Both the position numbers and the translations under genes were made by a program. DNA of 64,000 nt from JBAYIE01 sp965279165. GTDB taxonomy: Bacteria > Bacteroidota > Bacteroidia > UKL13-3. The notes beneath the pieces were generated by a model, which was not told where the DNA came from, searched no databases, and saw only the letters and a list, made by a program, of their open reading frames with translations. This document shows positions 8,476 to 17,302 of the stretch, piece by piece. The DNA lies in contig OZ257140.1 of the NCBI GenBank assembly GCA_965279165.1, positions 2,852,001 through 2,916,000 on the forward strand, given 5' to 3'. The stretch's first letter is position 1; each line of letters begins with the position of its first letter.

Positions 8476-8766
8476 ATGAAAATAATGGCAATAGAAAAGG
8501 AAATAAGACCTGTTGATTGGGAAAATGAATCCCAAACACTCATTGAAGAAGCAATTTCTGTTTACAAAATTATGCTTTCGGGTGATTTACGAGAAATATA
8601 CTTCAATGAAAAGAAGAATGCGGTACTTATTCTTGAATGTGAGAATAAGATTACTGCCCAAAAACTATTAGCGCAATTACCACTAGTTATGAAAGGAATG
8701 GCAAAATTTGATGTGATGGAATTACAACCATATACGGGTTTTACCCGATTAATGGATTTTAATTGA
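8476..8766 (+). CDS. Small ferredoxin-fold-like protein of unknown function
   Basis: 96 residues. I recognise only a Bacteroidota family with EARHVYKLYLSGxIREIYF-type sequence; here it reads EEAISVYKIMLSGDLREIYF, then AVLILECENKITAQKLLAQL and FDVMELQPYTGFTRL. The alternation suggests a beta-alpha-beta dimeric alpha/beta barrel like YciI or muconolactone isomerase, but no catalytic residues are visible. It starts one base after the PhzF stop, so it belongs to the same transcript. Confidence 0.6.
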   Translation: MKIMAIEKEIRPVDWENESQTLIEEAISVYKIMLSGDLREIYFNEKKNAVLILECENKITAQKLLAQLPLVMKGMAKFDVMELQPYTGFTRLMDFN

Positions 8767-8821
8767 ACAACATCCGATATATCGAATACCAGACGGAAAA
8801 TTAAACTAAAATCAACACCCA

Positions 8822-9922
8822 ATGAAATTTAATTTATTCATCCTTTTGATTTTTCCTATCCATGTTTTACATGCACAAAATATTGACAGCATCCGCTATA
8901 TTCTTGACAGTACTTACTCAAGTTCGCCTTTCTATGGAAATATTTTAATTACAAAAAACAACAGAATTCTTTTAGAAAAGAGTTATGGATTTGCGGATAT
9001 AGAAAACCAAAAGCCCTTAACAAGCAGAAATTCTTTTCAGGTAGCATCTATTTCTAAACAGTTTACAGCTTATGGAATAATGATTTTAAATAGCAGAGGT
9101 TTATTAAATTATGATAGTTTGGTTTACAAGTACATTTCCTCTTTCCCTTACAAAAATATTACTGTCAGGCATTTGCTAAACCATACATCGGGGCTTCCAA
9201 ATTTTTGGGATGACATAAGACCAAACATGGACACAACCAAATCAAATGGCAACAAAGAAGTTTTAGACTATTTAGTACAACACCGGCTTCCATTACAGTT
9301 TGAAGCAGGAACTAAATTTCAGTATGCGGATATTGGATATGATTTTTTAGCAACCATCATCGAAAATGTTTCTAGGATGCGATATCAAGATTTTATGTAT
9401 CAAAATATTTTTAAACCGTTAAAGATGAAAAGTACATTCGCCTATATGGTGACAGATATTCGTAGAATTCAAAACAAGAATTTAGCAATCGGTCACACTT
9501 TTGAGTATGGAAAATTTGGGTATGCCCATCTGCAACCAAAATATAATTTTGTTACCTATCTGGGTGATTTTTATGGGGATGGTTCAGTAGTAACAACAGC
9601 AAAGGATTTAGCTATCTGGGACAAAGCATTAAAGGAGGGTAAATTGTTATCCAATGAAATTCAACAGGAAGCTTTTACCGCAGCGTCATTTAATGGAAAA
9701 CCTATCTATGCCAAAACTAACCCCAATATCAGCTATGGATTTGGTTGGTTTATAAAATATACTCCAACAGGCACTATTATTTATCATAGTGGAGGACATC
9801 CGGGTAATTCTCATGTCATGTATCGCTTGCTTGAATCAAATACCACTTTTATTTTTCTTTCCAATGCTGAAACAACTAATTTGAGAACATTGAGAAATAG
9901 AGTACTTCAGATGCTACAATGA
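8822..9922 (+). CDS. Secreted serine hydrolase, class C beta-lactamase fold
   Basis: 366 residues with a signal peptide (FILLIFPIHVLHAQ). The catalytic S-x-x-K is in QVASISKQFTAYG near residue 78. The second motif is QYADIGYDFLATIIENVS, where the usual Y-x-N reads Y-A-D, and the third is HSGGHPG (H-x-G). This family includes D-aminopeptidases, esterases and penicillin-binding-like proteins. The Y-A-D change argues against an efficient beta-lactamase. It follows the small protein by 55 bases and closes the co-directional run. It acts in the periplasm or outside the cell. Confidence 0.87.
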   Translation: MKFNLFILLIFPIHVLHAQNIDSIRYILDSTYSSSPFYGNILITKNNRILLEKSYGFADIENQKPLTSRNSFQVASISKQFTAYGIMILNSRGLLNYDSLVYKYISSFPYKNITVRHLLNHTSGLPNFWDDIRPNMDTTKSNGNKEVLDYLVQHRLPLQFEAGTKFQYADIGYDFLATIIENVSRMRYQDFMYQNIFKPLKMKSTFAYMVTDIRRIQNKNLAIGHTFEYGKFGYAHLQPKYNFVTYLGDFYGDGSVVTTAKDLAIWDKALKEGKLLSNEIQQEAFTAASFNGKPIYAKTNPNISYGFGWFIKYTPTGTIIYHSGGHPGNSHVMYRLLESNTTFIFLSNAETTNLRTLRNRVLQMLQ

Positions 9923-10274
9923 GACGATACCCAAGAATACTATTAAATTCACCCAAAAGCAGCATTATGTATGGGGTGTAAATATATGAAGAATGCAAAT
10001 ATGCATGAATCACAGCGTGTACATGGAAGGAGTGGTAGAAGTTCAAAGCAACAATAAATTAGTATTTGTCTATTCCGAACCGACAGAACTTTATTCGAAC
10101 AGTTTTACTGCCACAATCAATGGTCTCGCTATGTTGCCTATAAATCTTTACATGTAACTTTTTATTACTTTTTTAGCTATATTAGTTTAAACTTTTTTGT
10201 TCCGTAATCGGCAACTAAGCTAATGCACAAAACATGCAAACATTTTGATAATAAACTACTATTAACAACAATCC
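9923..10274. other. Intergenic gap with a decayed coding remnant
   Basis: The 352-base gap carries one frame (about 9934-10157) that reads protein-like on both sides of a stop: FTQKQHYVWGVNI, a TGA, then MNHSVYMEGVVEVQSNN and LVFVYSEPTELYSN. The 50-residue open piece begins at 10005. No family is recognised, and there is no strong start site. I read it as the remains of a lost gene; the rest of the gap is AT-rich and featureless. Confidence 0.35.
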
Positions 10275-10706
10275 ATGTACAACATATTGCATAACTTCCC
10301 TATTAACGTTTCCATAGATAAAGTATTTGAGGCCATTTCAACCCCTCAAGGTCTCAATAATTGGTGGACGAAGGACTCAATTGGCAAAACGGCAATGGGT
10401 GAAATATTTCATTTCCATTTTGAGCCGAATTATCATTGGACGTCTGTTGTTTCAAAGTGTATTCCCTTCAAGGAAATGGAATGGACCATGCAAACCGCTG
10501 ATGAAGATTGGAAAGGAAGTAAAGTTGGGTTTCGTTTATCTGAGAAGGATCTGGTAACCAATATACAATTTTACCATTCCGGTTGGAAGGAAGACAACGA
10601 ACACTTTCGCATATCCAATTATTGCTGGGCAATGTATTTACGTATACTCAAACGAAATCTTGAGTTTGGCGAATTTGTACCGTATGCTGACCGACTAATT
10701 GTTTAA
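10275..10706 (+). CDS. SRPBCC/AHSA1-like START-fold protein
   Basis: 143 residues. The opening FPINVSIDKVFEAISTPQGL and NNWWTKDSIGKTAMGEI are the standard first strand and helices of the AHSA1 branch of the Bet v1-like fold. HSGWKEDNEHFRISNYCWAM lies where the family has its long C-terminal helix. These proteins bind hydrophobic ligands in a cavity, and no catalytic role can be inferred. It is followed 16 bases later by the KOW-like gene. Confidence 0.83.
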   Translation: MYNILHNFPINVSIDKVFEAISTPQGLNNWWTKDSIGKTAMGEIFHFHFEPNYHWTSVVSKCIPFKEMEWTMQTADEDWKGSKVGFRLSEKDLVTNIQFYHSGWKEDNEHFRISNYCWAMYLRILKRNLEFGEFVPYADRLIV

Positions 10707-10722
10707 TAAAAAATTATACCAT

Positions 10723-10911
10723 ATGACAACCTCCAATTTAAAAAATGGTGATTTTTGTAACGTAATCGCCGGAACCCACAAAGGGAAGTCGGGTTTTGTT
10801 CAAGACAATAACATGAGTAAAACAGGGCATATTACCATTACCGTATTGCAGAAAAGTGGCGTTCGGTTCAAAACACTTGGTAAAAATGTAGAAGTAATAA
10901 AGGACGAATGA
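10723..10911 (+). CDS. Small KOW-motif protein
   Basis: 62 residues. LKNGDFCNVIAGTHKGKSG matches the KOW motif found in NusG and ribosomal proteins L24/L26, a small beta barrel that can bind RNA. The ATG at 10723 is chosen over an upstream in-frame start that would overlap the SRPBCC gene. The rest (TGHITITVLQKSGVRFKT, VEVIKDE) completes one SH3-like barrel, so this is a stand-alone domain. Similar mini-proteins occur in Bacteroidota, and their job is unknown. Confidence 0.65.
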   Translation: MTTSNLKNGDFCNVIAGTHKGKSGFVQDNNMSKTGHITITVLQKSGVRFKTLGKNVEVIKDE

Positions 10912-10959
10912 AAGCGCATTGTTTTTTATCAGTCGAAAATGTATTAATTTATAAAAGTA

Positions 10960-11043
10960 AGCCCCGCGAAAGGGATAGAAGCGAAAATCCCCTGTAGTGT
11001 GCGTACTCGCTATACTACAGGGATTGTAGCGAATAGCCCGACT
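10960..11043 (+). ncRNA. Flavo-1-like RNA motif
   Basis: The stretch reads CCCCGCGAAAGGGATAGAAG, GCGAAAATCCC, a stem CTGTAGT...ACTACAG with a 15-base loop, then GGGATTGTAGCGAATAGCCC. The symmetric internal loops ATAGAAGCG and GTAGCGAATAG between CCC/GGG helices are the pattern I associate with the Flavo-1 RNA of Bacteroidota, of unknown function. The pairing is seen directly; the family name is from memory. It stands alone in a 353-base gap between the KOW gene and the T9SS gene. Confidence 0.6.
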
Positions 11044-11190
11044 CCACCAATACAAAACAAGAGAGCGGACCTTAATTGTGTTAGAACGAAAATGCAATTT
11101 CCGATCTCATAGTTTTGTTGGGTGGAGGTTCGTCCAAGTATAAAGTAATTTGCATGTTGAAAGTTAATTGTCACGGGTATCTTTTTGTTT

Positions 11191-11261
11191 GTTACTAATG
11201 TAACAATGGTTACAAACTATCTACTTACCTAGCACTAGTTTTGTTACTATAAAAACGTAAC
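11191..11261. promoter_or_regulatory. Cluster of GTTAC/GTAAC half-sites with a promoter word
   Basis: Five copies of GTTAC or its complement lie within 71 bases: 11191, 11200 (reverse), 11209, 11243 and 11257 (reverse). The first two form a perfect 7-base inverted repeat, TTGTTAC-TAAT-GTAACAA, at 11189-11206. TAGTTTTG at 11236-11243 fits the Bacteroidota -7 word TAnnTTTG. The last site nearly touches the start codon of the T9SS gene. This looks like an operator array; the regulator is unknown. Confidence 0.45.
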
Positions 11262-11264
11262 CCA

Positions 11265-12872
11265 ATGAAAAGGAAAATAGCACTAATGACAGGATTTCTA
11301 ATGGTTTATATAACCGCCTTTTCTCAAACCGTACCATTCAATATCTACCTGGAACCAATGAATATTTCCGGACTTGGTGGACTGCAGTCATACGCTTTTG
11401 GTCAGGATAATGGGAAATGGGTTATTATTGGCGGTAGATTAGATGGATTGCACCGCCGACAACCATTTGCTGCATTTGATATTGCCGGCAACAACAACCA
11501 AATAATCGTTGTCGACCCAGTATCGCAACAGAAATGGACTGCTCCATTAACTTCGCTTTCCATAGCCTTGCAAGAACAATTGAGTTCTACCAACATGGAA
11601 TTTTATCAGGAAGGAAATTATCTGTATATTATTGGAGGGTATGGCTATCATGCTGCAACATCGACCAGAAAAACATTTAACAACCTTACGGCAGTTGATG
11701 TTCCTGCTTTGGTTAATGCTGTAATTGGTGGAACAGCCATATCAAGTTATTTTAGGCAAATCAGCGATGATCAATTTGCGGTTACCGGAGGACATTTAAA
11801 GAAAATAAACAACACTTTTTATCTACTTGGTGGAAATAAGTTTGATGGTAATTACAATCCGATGGGCAACCCAACCTACACACAAGTTTATACTGATGCC
11901 ATTCGTAAATTTAACTTATCAGATAACGGAACAGTTATTACCATTACACATTTACCAACCATCACAGATGCTAGCAATTTACACCGCAGAGATTATAATG
12001 CAGTGCAACAAATTTTACCGGATGGCACCGAAGGAATCACCATGTTTTCAGGCGTTTTTCAACCAACTGTTGACCTGCCATTTTTAAATAGTGTGCATAT
12101 CGACAGTGCGGGTTACGCCGTAAACAATGCCTTTCAACAATATTATAACCATTATCATTGTGCGGTATTGCCATTATATGAAGCTTCAAACAACAAGATG
12201 CACTCTGTATTTTTTGGTGGCATTGCCCAATACTATGATAGTTCAGGAGTGCTGGTGCAGGATAACAATGTTCCCTTTGTTAAAACAATAGCACGGGTAA
12301 CAAGAAATGCAGATGGAACCTTGGCAGAATTTAAACTACCGGTTGAAATGCCGACTTTATTGGGTGCAAGTGCTGAGTTTATTCCATTGGATGACATTCC
12401 TCATTACCGCAATGAAGTACTCAAATTAGACGACTTAACAGCCGACAGTACCTTTGTTGGCTACATTTATGGCGGTATCAGCAGTACGGCTGCAAATATA
12501 TTTTTCACCAATACAGGAACCCAAAGCAGTGCAAGCAGTCAGATTTTTAAAGTGTATGTATTAAAGAACCAATTGTTGGGTACGCACCACTTAAATGAAC
12601 AAAGTATAGGTACCTTAAAAGTTCAGGTTTTTCCAAATCCAAATGGGGGTGACTTTACCATTAAATTTCATTTAAACAAAAATACGGATGTCAAAATTTC
12701 TATTGATGGAATCGATGGTAAAAGGATAGAAGAAATTACCTTACCTAATTTGCCTATCGGGGAAAATACCTTTCAGCGGAAATTAGAAAATATGGATACA
12801 GGTGGTACCTATATTTTAACCATAGAAACTCCTTACGAAAAGGCAACGCAAAAAATAGTAATACAACCGTAA
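11265..12872 (+). CDS. Secreted Kelch-like protein with type IX secretion sorting domain
   Basis: 535 residues. A signal peptide (GFLMVYITAFSQ) is followed by a beta-propeller-like region with spaced Kelch turns: YIIGGYGYH, YLLGGNKFDG, VFFGGIAQYYD and GYIYGGISS. Residues 450-535 are a Por-secretion tail: VQVFPNPNGGDFTIKFHL, IDGKRIEEI, then GGTYILTIET and the basic end. That tail routes cargo through the T9SS to the cell surface. The ligand is unknown. It is a single gene with its own repeat-rich upstream region. Confidence 0.85.
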   Translation: MKRKIALMTGFLMVYITAFSQTVPFNIYLEPMNISGLGGLQSYAFGQDNGKWVIIGGRLDGLHRRQPFAAFDIAGNNNQIIVVDPVSQQKWTAPLTSLSIALQEQLSSTNMEFYQEGNYLYIIGGYGYHAATSTRKTFNNLTAVDVPALVNAVIGGTAISSYFRQISDDQFAVTGGHLKKINNTFYLLGGNKFDGNYNPMGNPTYTQVYTDAIRKFNLSDNGTVITITHLPTITDASNLHRRDYNAVQQILPDGTEGITMFSGVFQPTVDLPFLNSVHIDSAGYAVNNAFQQYYNHYHCAVLPLYEASNNKMHSVFFGGIAQYYDSSGVLVQDNNVPFVKTIARVTRNADGTLAEFKLPVEMPTLLGASAEFIPLDDIPHYRNEVLKLDDLTADSTFVGYIYGGISSTAANIFFTNTGTQSSASSQIFKVYVLKNQLLGTHHLNEQSIGTLKVQVFPNPNGGDFTIKFHLNKNTDVKISIDGIDGKRIEEITLPNLPIGENTFQRKLENMDTGGTYILTIETPYEKATQKIVIQP

Positions 12873-13095
12873 AATAGCACTGCATTTTTGAGGCTTACTA
12901 CTTGCGGTTTCTTCAGCTTACTTAATTCTAATTTCTTCCTTAGTATTGGTCATTTTATTGGTACTGCAATTAATTACTACAAGTTACATATTTTAGAGTG
13001 CAATTAATACTAGCATCCAAAGATATTTGAACTAATTTAGCTTAATTGAACGGGTCTAAAAACATGTTTGTTTATAGTTTTTTCAGCAGAAAAGG

Positions 13096-13926
13096 ATGAT
13101 TTTTGAACAATTTCAACTTTCTTCTAGTCTTAATAGGCATATTGAGTCAATCCTCTATTTTAAAGGGCTCAATCCTGATCATGCAATCGAAAGAGTTGTG
13201 CCCACCGGTCATATTTATATCGTGTTCGAATTAGATAATTTACCACGAAACATATTCGATAATATAACGCTAAAGCCAATTCATACCTTCACAAAGGTTT
13301 GGATTTCGGGTGCGCATCGTAATTTTCTTTCTATATCAGCACACCCAAATTCAGAGATGCTGGTTATTCAATTTAAACCAACCGGAGCGTATCCTTTCTT
13401 GCATTGCCCCATCAGGGATCTGAATGATAAAGTAATTCCGGGTAATGAAATATTGGGGGATGAAATTTTTGCATGGAGAGAAAATTTACTTTTGGCAGAT
13501 ACACCAACAGCAAAATTCAATATCACAGCGAAATGGTTAACAGAAAGATTTGAAGGTAAAAAGGAAGCTCCTGCATATTTTTTGACACTGATGGAACAGC
13601 TGCAAAATGCGCCATATGCTAATTTAAAAAGTATAGTCGACACTTATCCTGCAAGTCAAAAGCAGTTAATTGAGCATTTCAAAAAATATGTTGGTCTTAC
13701 CCCTAAATATTACCATCGAATTTTACGGTTCAATGAAATTCTCAAGGCAATTCATCAAAAAGAAAAAGTTTCATGGACAAATATTGCATATAGCTGTGAT
13801 TATGCAGATCAGTCGCATTTCATTAAAGAGTTTTTTCTTTTTTCAGGGTTTAATCCGCAAGAATTTATTAAACAGGATTTCAACAAAGAGCATACAAATT
13901 TCTTTCCAATTAAGGCAAAAGGTTAA
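13096..13926 (+). CDS. AraC-family transcriptional regulator with DUF6597-type sensor domain
   Basis: 276 residues. The N-terminal half (IERVVPTGHIYIVFELDN, SGAHRNFLSISAHPNSEM, VIQFKPTGAYPFL) is the cupin-like domain often called DUF6597. The C-terminal 100 residues are an AraC double HTH: KQLIEHFKKYVGLTPKYYHR, then WTNIAYSCDYADQSHFIKEF and SGFNPQEFI. The likely target is itself or the membrane protein gene 66 bases downstream. The ligand is unknown. Confidence 0.88.
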   Translation: MIFEQFQLSSSLNRHIESILYFKGLNPDHAIERVVPTGHIYIVFELDNLPRNIFDNITLKPIHTFTKVWISGAHRNFLSISAHPNSEMLVIQFKPTGAYPFLHCPIRDLNDKVIPGNEILGDEIFAWRENLLLADTPTAKFNITAKWLTERFEGKKEAPAYFLTLMEQLQNAPYANLKSIVDTYPASQKQLIEHFKKYVGLTPKYYHRILRFNEILKAIHQKEKVSWTNIAYSCDYADQSHFIKEFFLFSGFNPQEFIKQDFNKEHTNFFPIKAKG

Positions 13927-13992
13927 TTTTTTACTATTTCGTATAATGGGTAAACAGCACATTTGTTGTTCATATAATAATAATTAAAAAAA

Positions 13993-14400
13993 ATGAACAT
14001 CGGAGATGCATTTCAAAACCTAAATTGGTTGGCAGTTATTTGTGCAGCCTTATCTACTTTTATGATTGGCGGAATTTGGTACGCTGTTTTTGAAAAACCT
14101 TGGATGGCCGCAAACAATTTTACAAAAGAACAATTACTAAAACGTAAAATGCCGGTGGTTTTCGGTCTTTCACTTTTATTTTCCATATTTATGTCGATAA
14201 ACCTCGCTTTGTTTATTGGACAGGAAGACATGGTTTATGGAATAATTGCAGGATTTATGACCGGTTTTGGATGGGTATTTTTTGCCATTGGCATCATCGC
14301 TTTATTTGAAAACAAGCCCTTAAGCTATGTTTTAATTAATGGAGGATATATGATAGTGTCCTTTACGGTAATGGGAGCAATTTTAGCTGCTTGGAATTAA
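13993..14400 (+). CDS. DUF1761-like integral membrane protein
   Basis: 135 residues with four predicted membrane segments, near residues 12-32, 54-74, 80-103 and 112-132. The opening ICAALSTFMIGGIWYAVFEK followed by PWMAANNFTKEQL is the typical DUF1761 start. The function of the family is not known. It follows the AraC regulator by 66 bases on the same strand, so co-regulation is possible. Confidence 0.75.
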   Translation: MNIGDAFQNLNWLAVICAALSTFMIGGIWYAVFEKPWMAANNFTKEQLLKRKMPVVFGLSLLFSIFMSINLALFIGQEDMVYGIIAGFMTGFGWVFFAIGIIALFENKPLSYVLINGGYMIVSFTVMGAILAAWN

Positions 14401-14648
14401 AAATATGATTTGTATCCAATGCAACAACTATTGAATCATATTTAGAAGTTGCATGTATCGGTTTAATACAGGTAAGTTGTTGCGATGGCATTTAATAAAC
14501 CAAATTCCGATTGTGTGTTATGCATTTTTGGAAATTACCAATGGAAAATTATCTTCGAAATATGCTTTCTTTTGATAGTAGTCAGTTTTGTTATTGGCAA
14601 CAGGAGAGGAAACAAATAGGGAAGTAGTTAAATTAAAGTAGATAACAC

Positions 14649-15107
14649 ATGCAAAAGTTACAATACAAAATACAAGTCCAAGCAACTATTGACAAAGTTT
14701 ATGATTGTATGCTAGGTATTAGCAGTAAATCAACATATGAACAATGGACTTACGCTTTCAATCCGACTTCAACATACGAAGGAAGTTGGGATAAGGGAAG
14801 TAAAATGCTGTTTGTTGGTGTTGATGAGAAAGGTGAAAAGGGTGGAATGGTTTCCAAAATTGCAGAAAACATCCACAATCAATTTGTATCCATTCAACAC
14901 ATTGGTCTCTTAACCGGAGATAAAGAAATTACGGAAGGACCGGAAGTAGAAAAATGGGCAAACGGATTTGAAAACTATACCTTCGAAGAGAACAATGGCA
15001 TAACAACCATAACGGTTGATTTAGACACAACTGAAGATTTTGTAGGTTATATGAACGAGTCGTATCCAAAGGCACTCGACAAACTAAAGGAATTGTGTGA
15101 AAAATAA
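14649..15107 (+). CDS. SRPBCC/AHSA1-like START-fold protein
   Basis: 152 residues. QYKIQVQATIDKVYDCMLGI is the first strand-helix of the fold, and STYEQWTYAFNPTSTYEGSW fills the next segment. The long C-terminal helix contains YMNESYPKALDKLKELCE. It is about 150 residues long, normal for the family. Ligand and role are unknown. It is the second such protein within 4.4 kb but is not obviously a recent duplicate of the one at 10275. Confidence 0.82.
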   Translation: MQKLQYKIQVQATIDKVYDCMLGISSKSTYEQWTYAFNPTSTYEGSWDKGSKMLFVGVDEKGEKGGMVSKIAENIHNQFVSIQHIGLLTGDKEITEGPEVEKWANGFENYTFEENNGITTITVDLDTTEDFVGYMNESYPKALDKLKELCEK

Positions 15108-15429
15108 CGAAAAGAACAACATTATCATCCAAAGAACAGATAAAACAGTTTCTATGAATTCAGTTTTTTGCACGCTCAACTTTTAAGGATTGATATTAAT
15201 TTTTAATGCAACTAATGCAATAATTATTTTCCTACCATGACTACCCACATCAAATTGATTGCATTATAAATCGTTTACTAATTTTATGTTTCTGCAGCAT
15301 TAATGAATATTCTCAAATAAGTCAGAATTGTGTGTATCTTACCTGGTAGTATTGTATTTTAATGTACCAATAAGTTTACCTCAACAGAGTATCATTATTA
15401 ATACCATCGTAATTAGTTATAACGCTTAT
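15108..15429. other. Intergenic gap
   Basis: 322 bases, strongly AT-rich. An open frame runs into it from the next gene upstream of its likely ATG, but its residues look non-coding. I see no RNA gene, repeat or clear hairpin. Confidence 0.55.
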
Positions 15430-15966
15430 ATGAACCAACACTTTTCATTTTCTGCCTTCTATCAAGAATTAGAAACCTTGCTTCCGGCGAGTAGCATGGC
15501 ACAACGGAAATTGTGGGTGACAACAATTGTTGAACAGGATATAGTTATGAAAAGCTTATCTGATTTATTGAAAGGAGATAAGAAAATTGCAATACGGTTT
15601 TTATGGCTTATAAGCGAAATAGGAATGGAGCATCCGGAAAAATTATTGAAAGAACTTCCTTACCTCTTTTTGATATCCGATCAACTTAAACCTGAATACA
15701 AAACATCCTTTGCAAACTATTGGTTAATTGCAGGTGTGCCAATCGAAAATGAAGGAGAGGCCATTGATTTATTGTTTCAGTGGCTTGTTTCGCCTGAAAC
15801 AAATGTTACCATAAAGGCTAGGTCGTTTATGGTATTATACCAACTTACCCAAAAATATCCTGAACTCAAAAATGAATTGAAACTTAGTTTGGAGGATCAG
15901 ATGGATAAGTATACAATTAGTTTTAAAAGGAGAGCAGAAAAAATTTGGAATCTATTAGGAGGGTAA
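15430..15966 (+). CDS. Helical HEAT-like protein of unknown function
   Basis: About 178 residues, nearly all helical, with HEAT-like pairs such as KIAIRFLWLISEIGMEHPEK and ARSFMVLYQLTQKYPELKN. Similar Bacteroidota proteins are labelled adenylosuccinate lyase in databases, but no lyase signature is present, so that name should not be used. The ATG at 15430 is preferred because MNQHFSFSAFYQELETLL starts the helical array, while the longer frame adds an unlikely leader. It stands alone on the plus strand. Confidence 0.65.
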   Translation: MNQHFSFSAFYQELETLLPASSMAQRKLWVTTIVEQDIVMKSLSDLLKGDKKIAIRFLWLISEIGMEHPEKLLKELPYLFLISDQLKPEYKTSFANYWLIAGVPIENEGEAIDLLFQWLVSPETNVTIKARSFMVLYQLTQKYPELKNELKLSLEDQMDKYTISFKRRAEKIWNLLGG

Positions 15967-16205
15967 CAGGTTTCAATAAGAACAAACATGCATATAGAAA
16001 TAGAACCCCAAAACAAATTTATAAAGCAAACCGAACCCCAATAAATTCGATACGATGCAAGGCAATCGATATCTATATGATTTGGCATATCATTGAATCT
16101 CAGTACATTTCAAGTTTGATTTTTAGAAAACTTTATTATTTTTGATTGGCGTAAGCAATTTCGATGGCGATGTAAGTAGATAGAAAAACCTTAATACGAA
16201 CAGTT

Positions 16206-17210
16206 ATGATAAAGAAAATCTTACTTGTGGTACTATCCATTATTGTTCTCCTTTTACTTGGCTTGTATGTTTACATTTCTCTAAACTGGGACAAAAAATA
16301 CGATTGGCCCGGACCGGCATTAAAATCAAGCACCGATTCTGCAGTAATTGCACGAGGGAAATATTTGGTTAATGGCCCCGCGCATTGCAATTCTTGCCAT
16401 GTATCTTCTTTTGATGATTTTGTTGCCAGCGACGAAGGGAAAGTAGTTGCCTTAAGGGGAGGTTTTATGTTTCCGATGGGTCCCTTAGGAAAAATATATA
16501 CACGAAACTTAACTTCCGATATAGAAACAGGTCTTGGACAATTTAGCGACGAAAAAATATTTCGTATGATGCGGCACGGCATCAGGCCCAATGATTATGC
16601 GAGTATGCCTATCCTCATGCCATTTTGGAAAATGGCCGACGATGATTTGGTGGCGATTGTTTCGTATTTAAGATCCCTCGCTCCTGTAAAAAATCAAATT
16701 CCGGAAAACGAATGGACTTTTATGGGTAAGGCAGTTCGTGCTTTAACACCAACGTTTACGCCCATTAAAAATCCGGATGCGCCGGCAATTGCTCCTCCGA
16801 TGGCTCCAACGATTGAAAGAGGTGAATATTTAGCAAGGTATGTGGCAAATTGTGTGGGATGTCATACCCAACGCGACTTGATGACTTATGAGGCTACTGG
16901 TCCGGAATTTGCAGGTGGAATGGAATTTGAACCATGGCCGGATTTGCATAAATATTTTAATATGGATACCACTTTATGGATGCGCACACCAAACATTACA
17001 CCGGATCCTAAAAGTGCCTTTTCAAAATTTAAAACGCCTCAGGATTTTATTAACCGTTTTAGATCGGGAAGGGTTATCCTTATTTCGCCAATGGATTGGG
17101 GACCGTTTTCGCGTATGAGTGATGAAGATATTACGGCAATTTGGATGTTTTTAAACAGTTTGAAACCGGTTAAGAATGATGTGACGGAAACGCTTTTTAA
17201 GAAAGAGTGA
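16206..17210 (+). CDS. Membrane-anchored diheme cytochrome c
   Basis: 334 residues. An N-terminal membrane anchor (ILLVVLSIIVLLLLGLYVYI) precedes two cytochrome c domains with CNSCH near residue 61 and CVGCH near residue 218. Met ligands are likely in YASMPILMPFWKM and ISPMDWGPFSRM. The layout resembles cytochrome subunits of membrane dehydrogenases such as AdhB, but the partner dehydrogenase is not in the window. It would carry electrons in the periplasm, perhaps to the oxidase encoded at 25.5-34.5 kb. The stop is followed one base later by a heptad repeat tract. Confidence 0.88.
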   Translation: MIKKILLVVLSIIVLLLLGLYVYISLNWDKKYDWPGPALKSSTDSAVIARGKYLVNGPAHCNSCHVSSFDDFVASDEGKVVALRGGFMFPMGPLGKIYTRNLTSDIETGLGQFSDEKIFRMMRHGIRPNDYASMPILMPFWKMADDDLVAIVSYLRSLAPVKNQIPENEWTFMGKAVRALTPTFTPIKNPDAPAIAPPMAPTIERGEYLARYVANCVGCHTQRDLMTYEATGPEFAGGMEFEPWPDLHKYFNMDTTLWMRTPNITPDPKSAFSKFKTPQDFINRFRSGRVILISPMDWGPFSRMSDEDITAIWMFLNSLKPVKNDVTETLFKKE

Positions 17211-17211
17211 G

Positions 17212-17267
17212 GAGATATGAGATATGAGATATAAGATATGAGATATGAGATAGTAGATAAGATAGGG
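17212..17267 (+). repeat. Heptad tandem repeat tract (GAGATAT type)
   Basis: Eight consecutive 7-base units, mostly GAGATAT or AAGATAT, begin one base after the cytochrome stop. Each junction creates TGA or TAA, and since 7 is not a multiple of 3 the tract closes all three sense frames. A second short tract of ATTCATC-like units (17287-17314, seen on the minus strand as GATGAAT) covers the end of the facing gene. Confidence 0.8.
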
Positions 17268-17302
17268 ATTTCTTTGCCAAGCGACTCATCAACATTCAAC
17301 AT

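Noticed and set aside
2644..8766. Integron cassette array
   Set aside because: Genes overlap or are only a few bases apart, so there is no room for attC sites, and no integrase is seen.
15328..15429. N-terminal extension of the HEAT-like gene
   Set aside because: The extra 34 residues are hydrophobic and low-complexity without a signal peptide cleavage pattern, and a good ATG follows at 15430.
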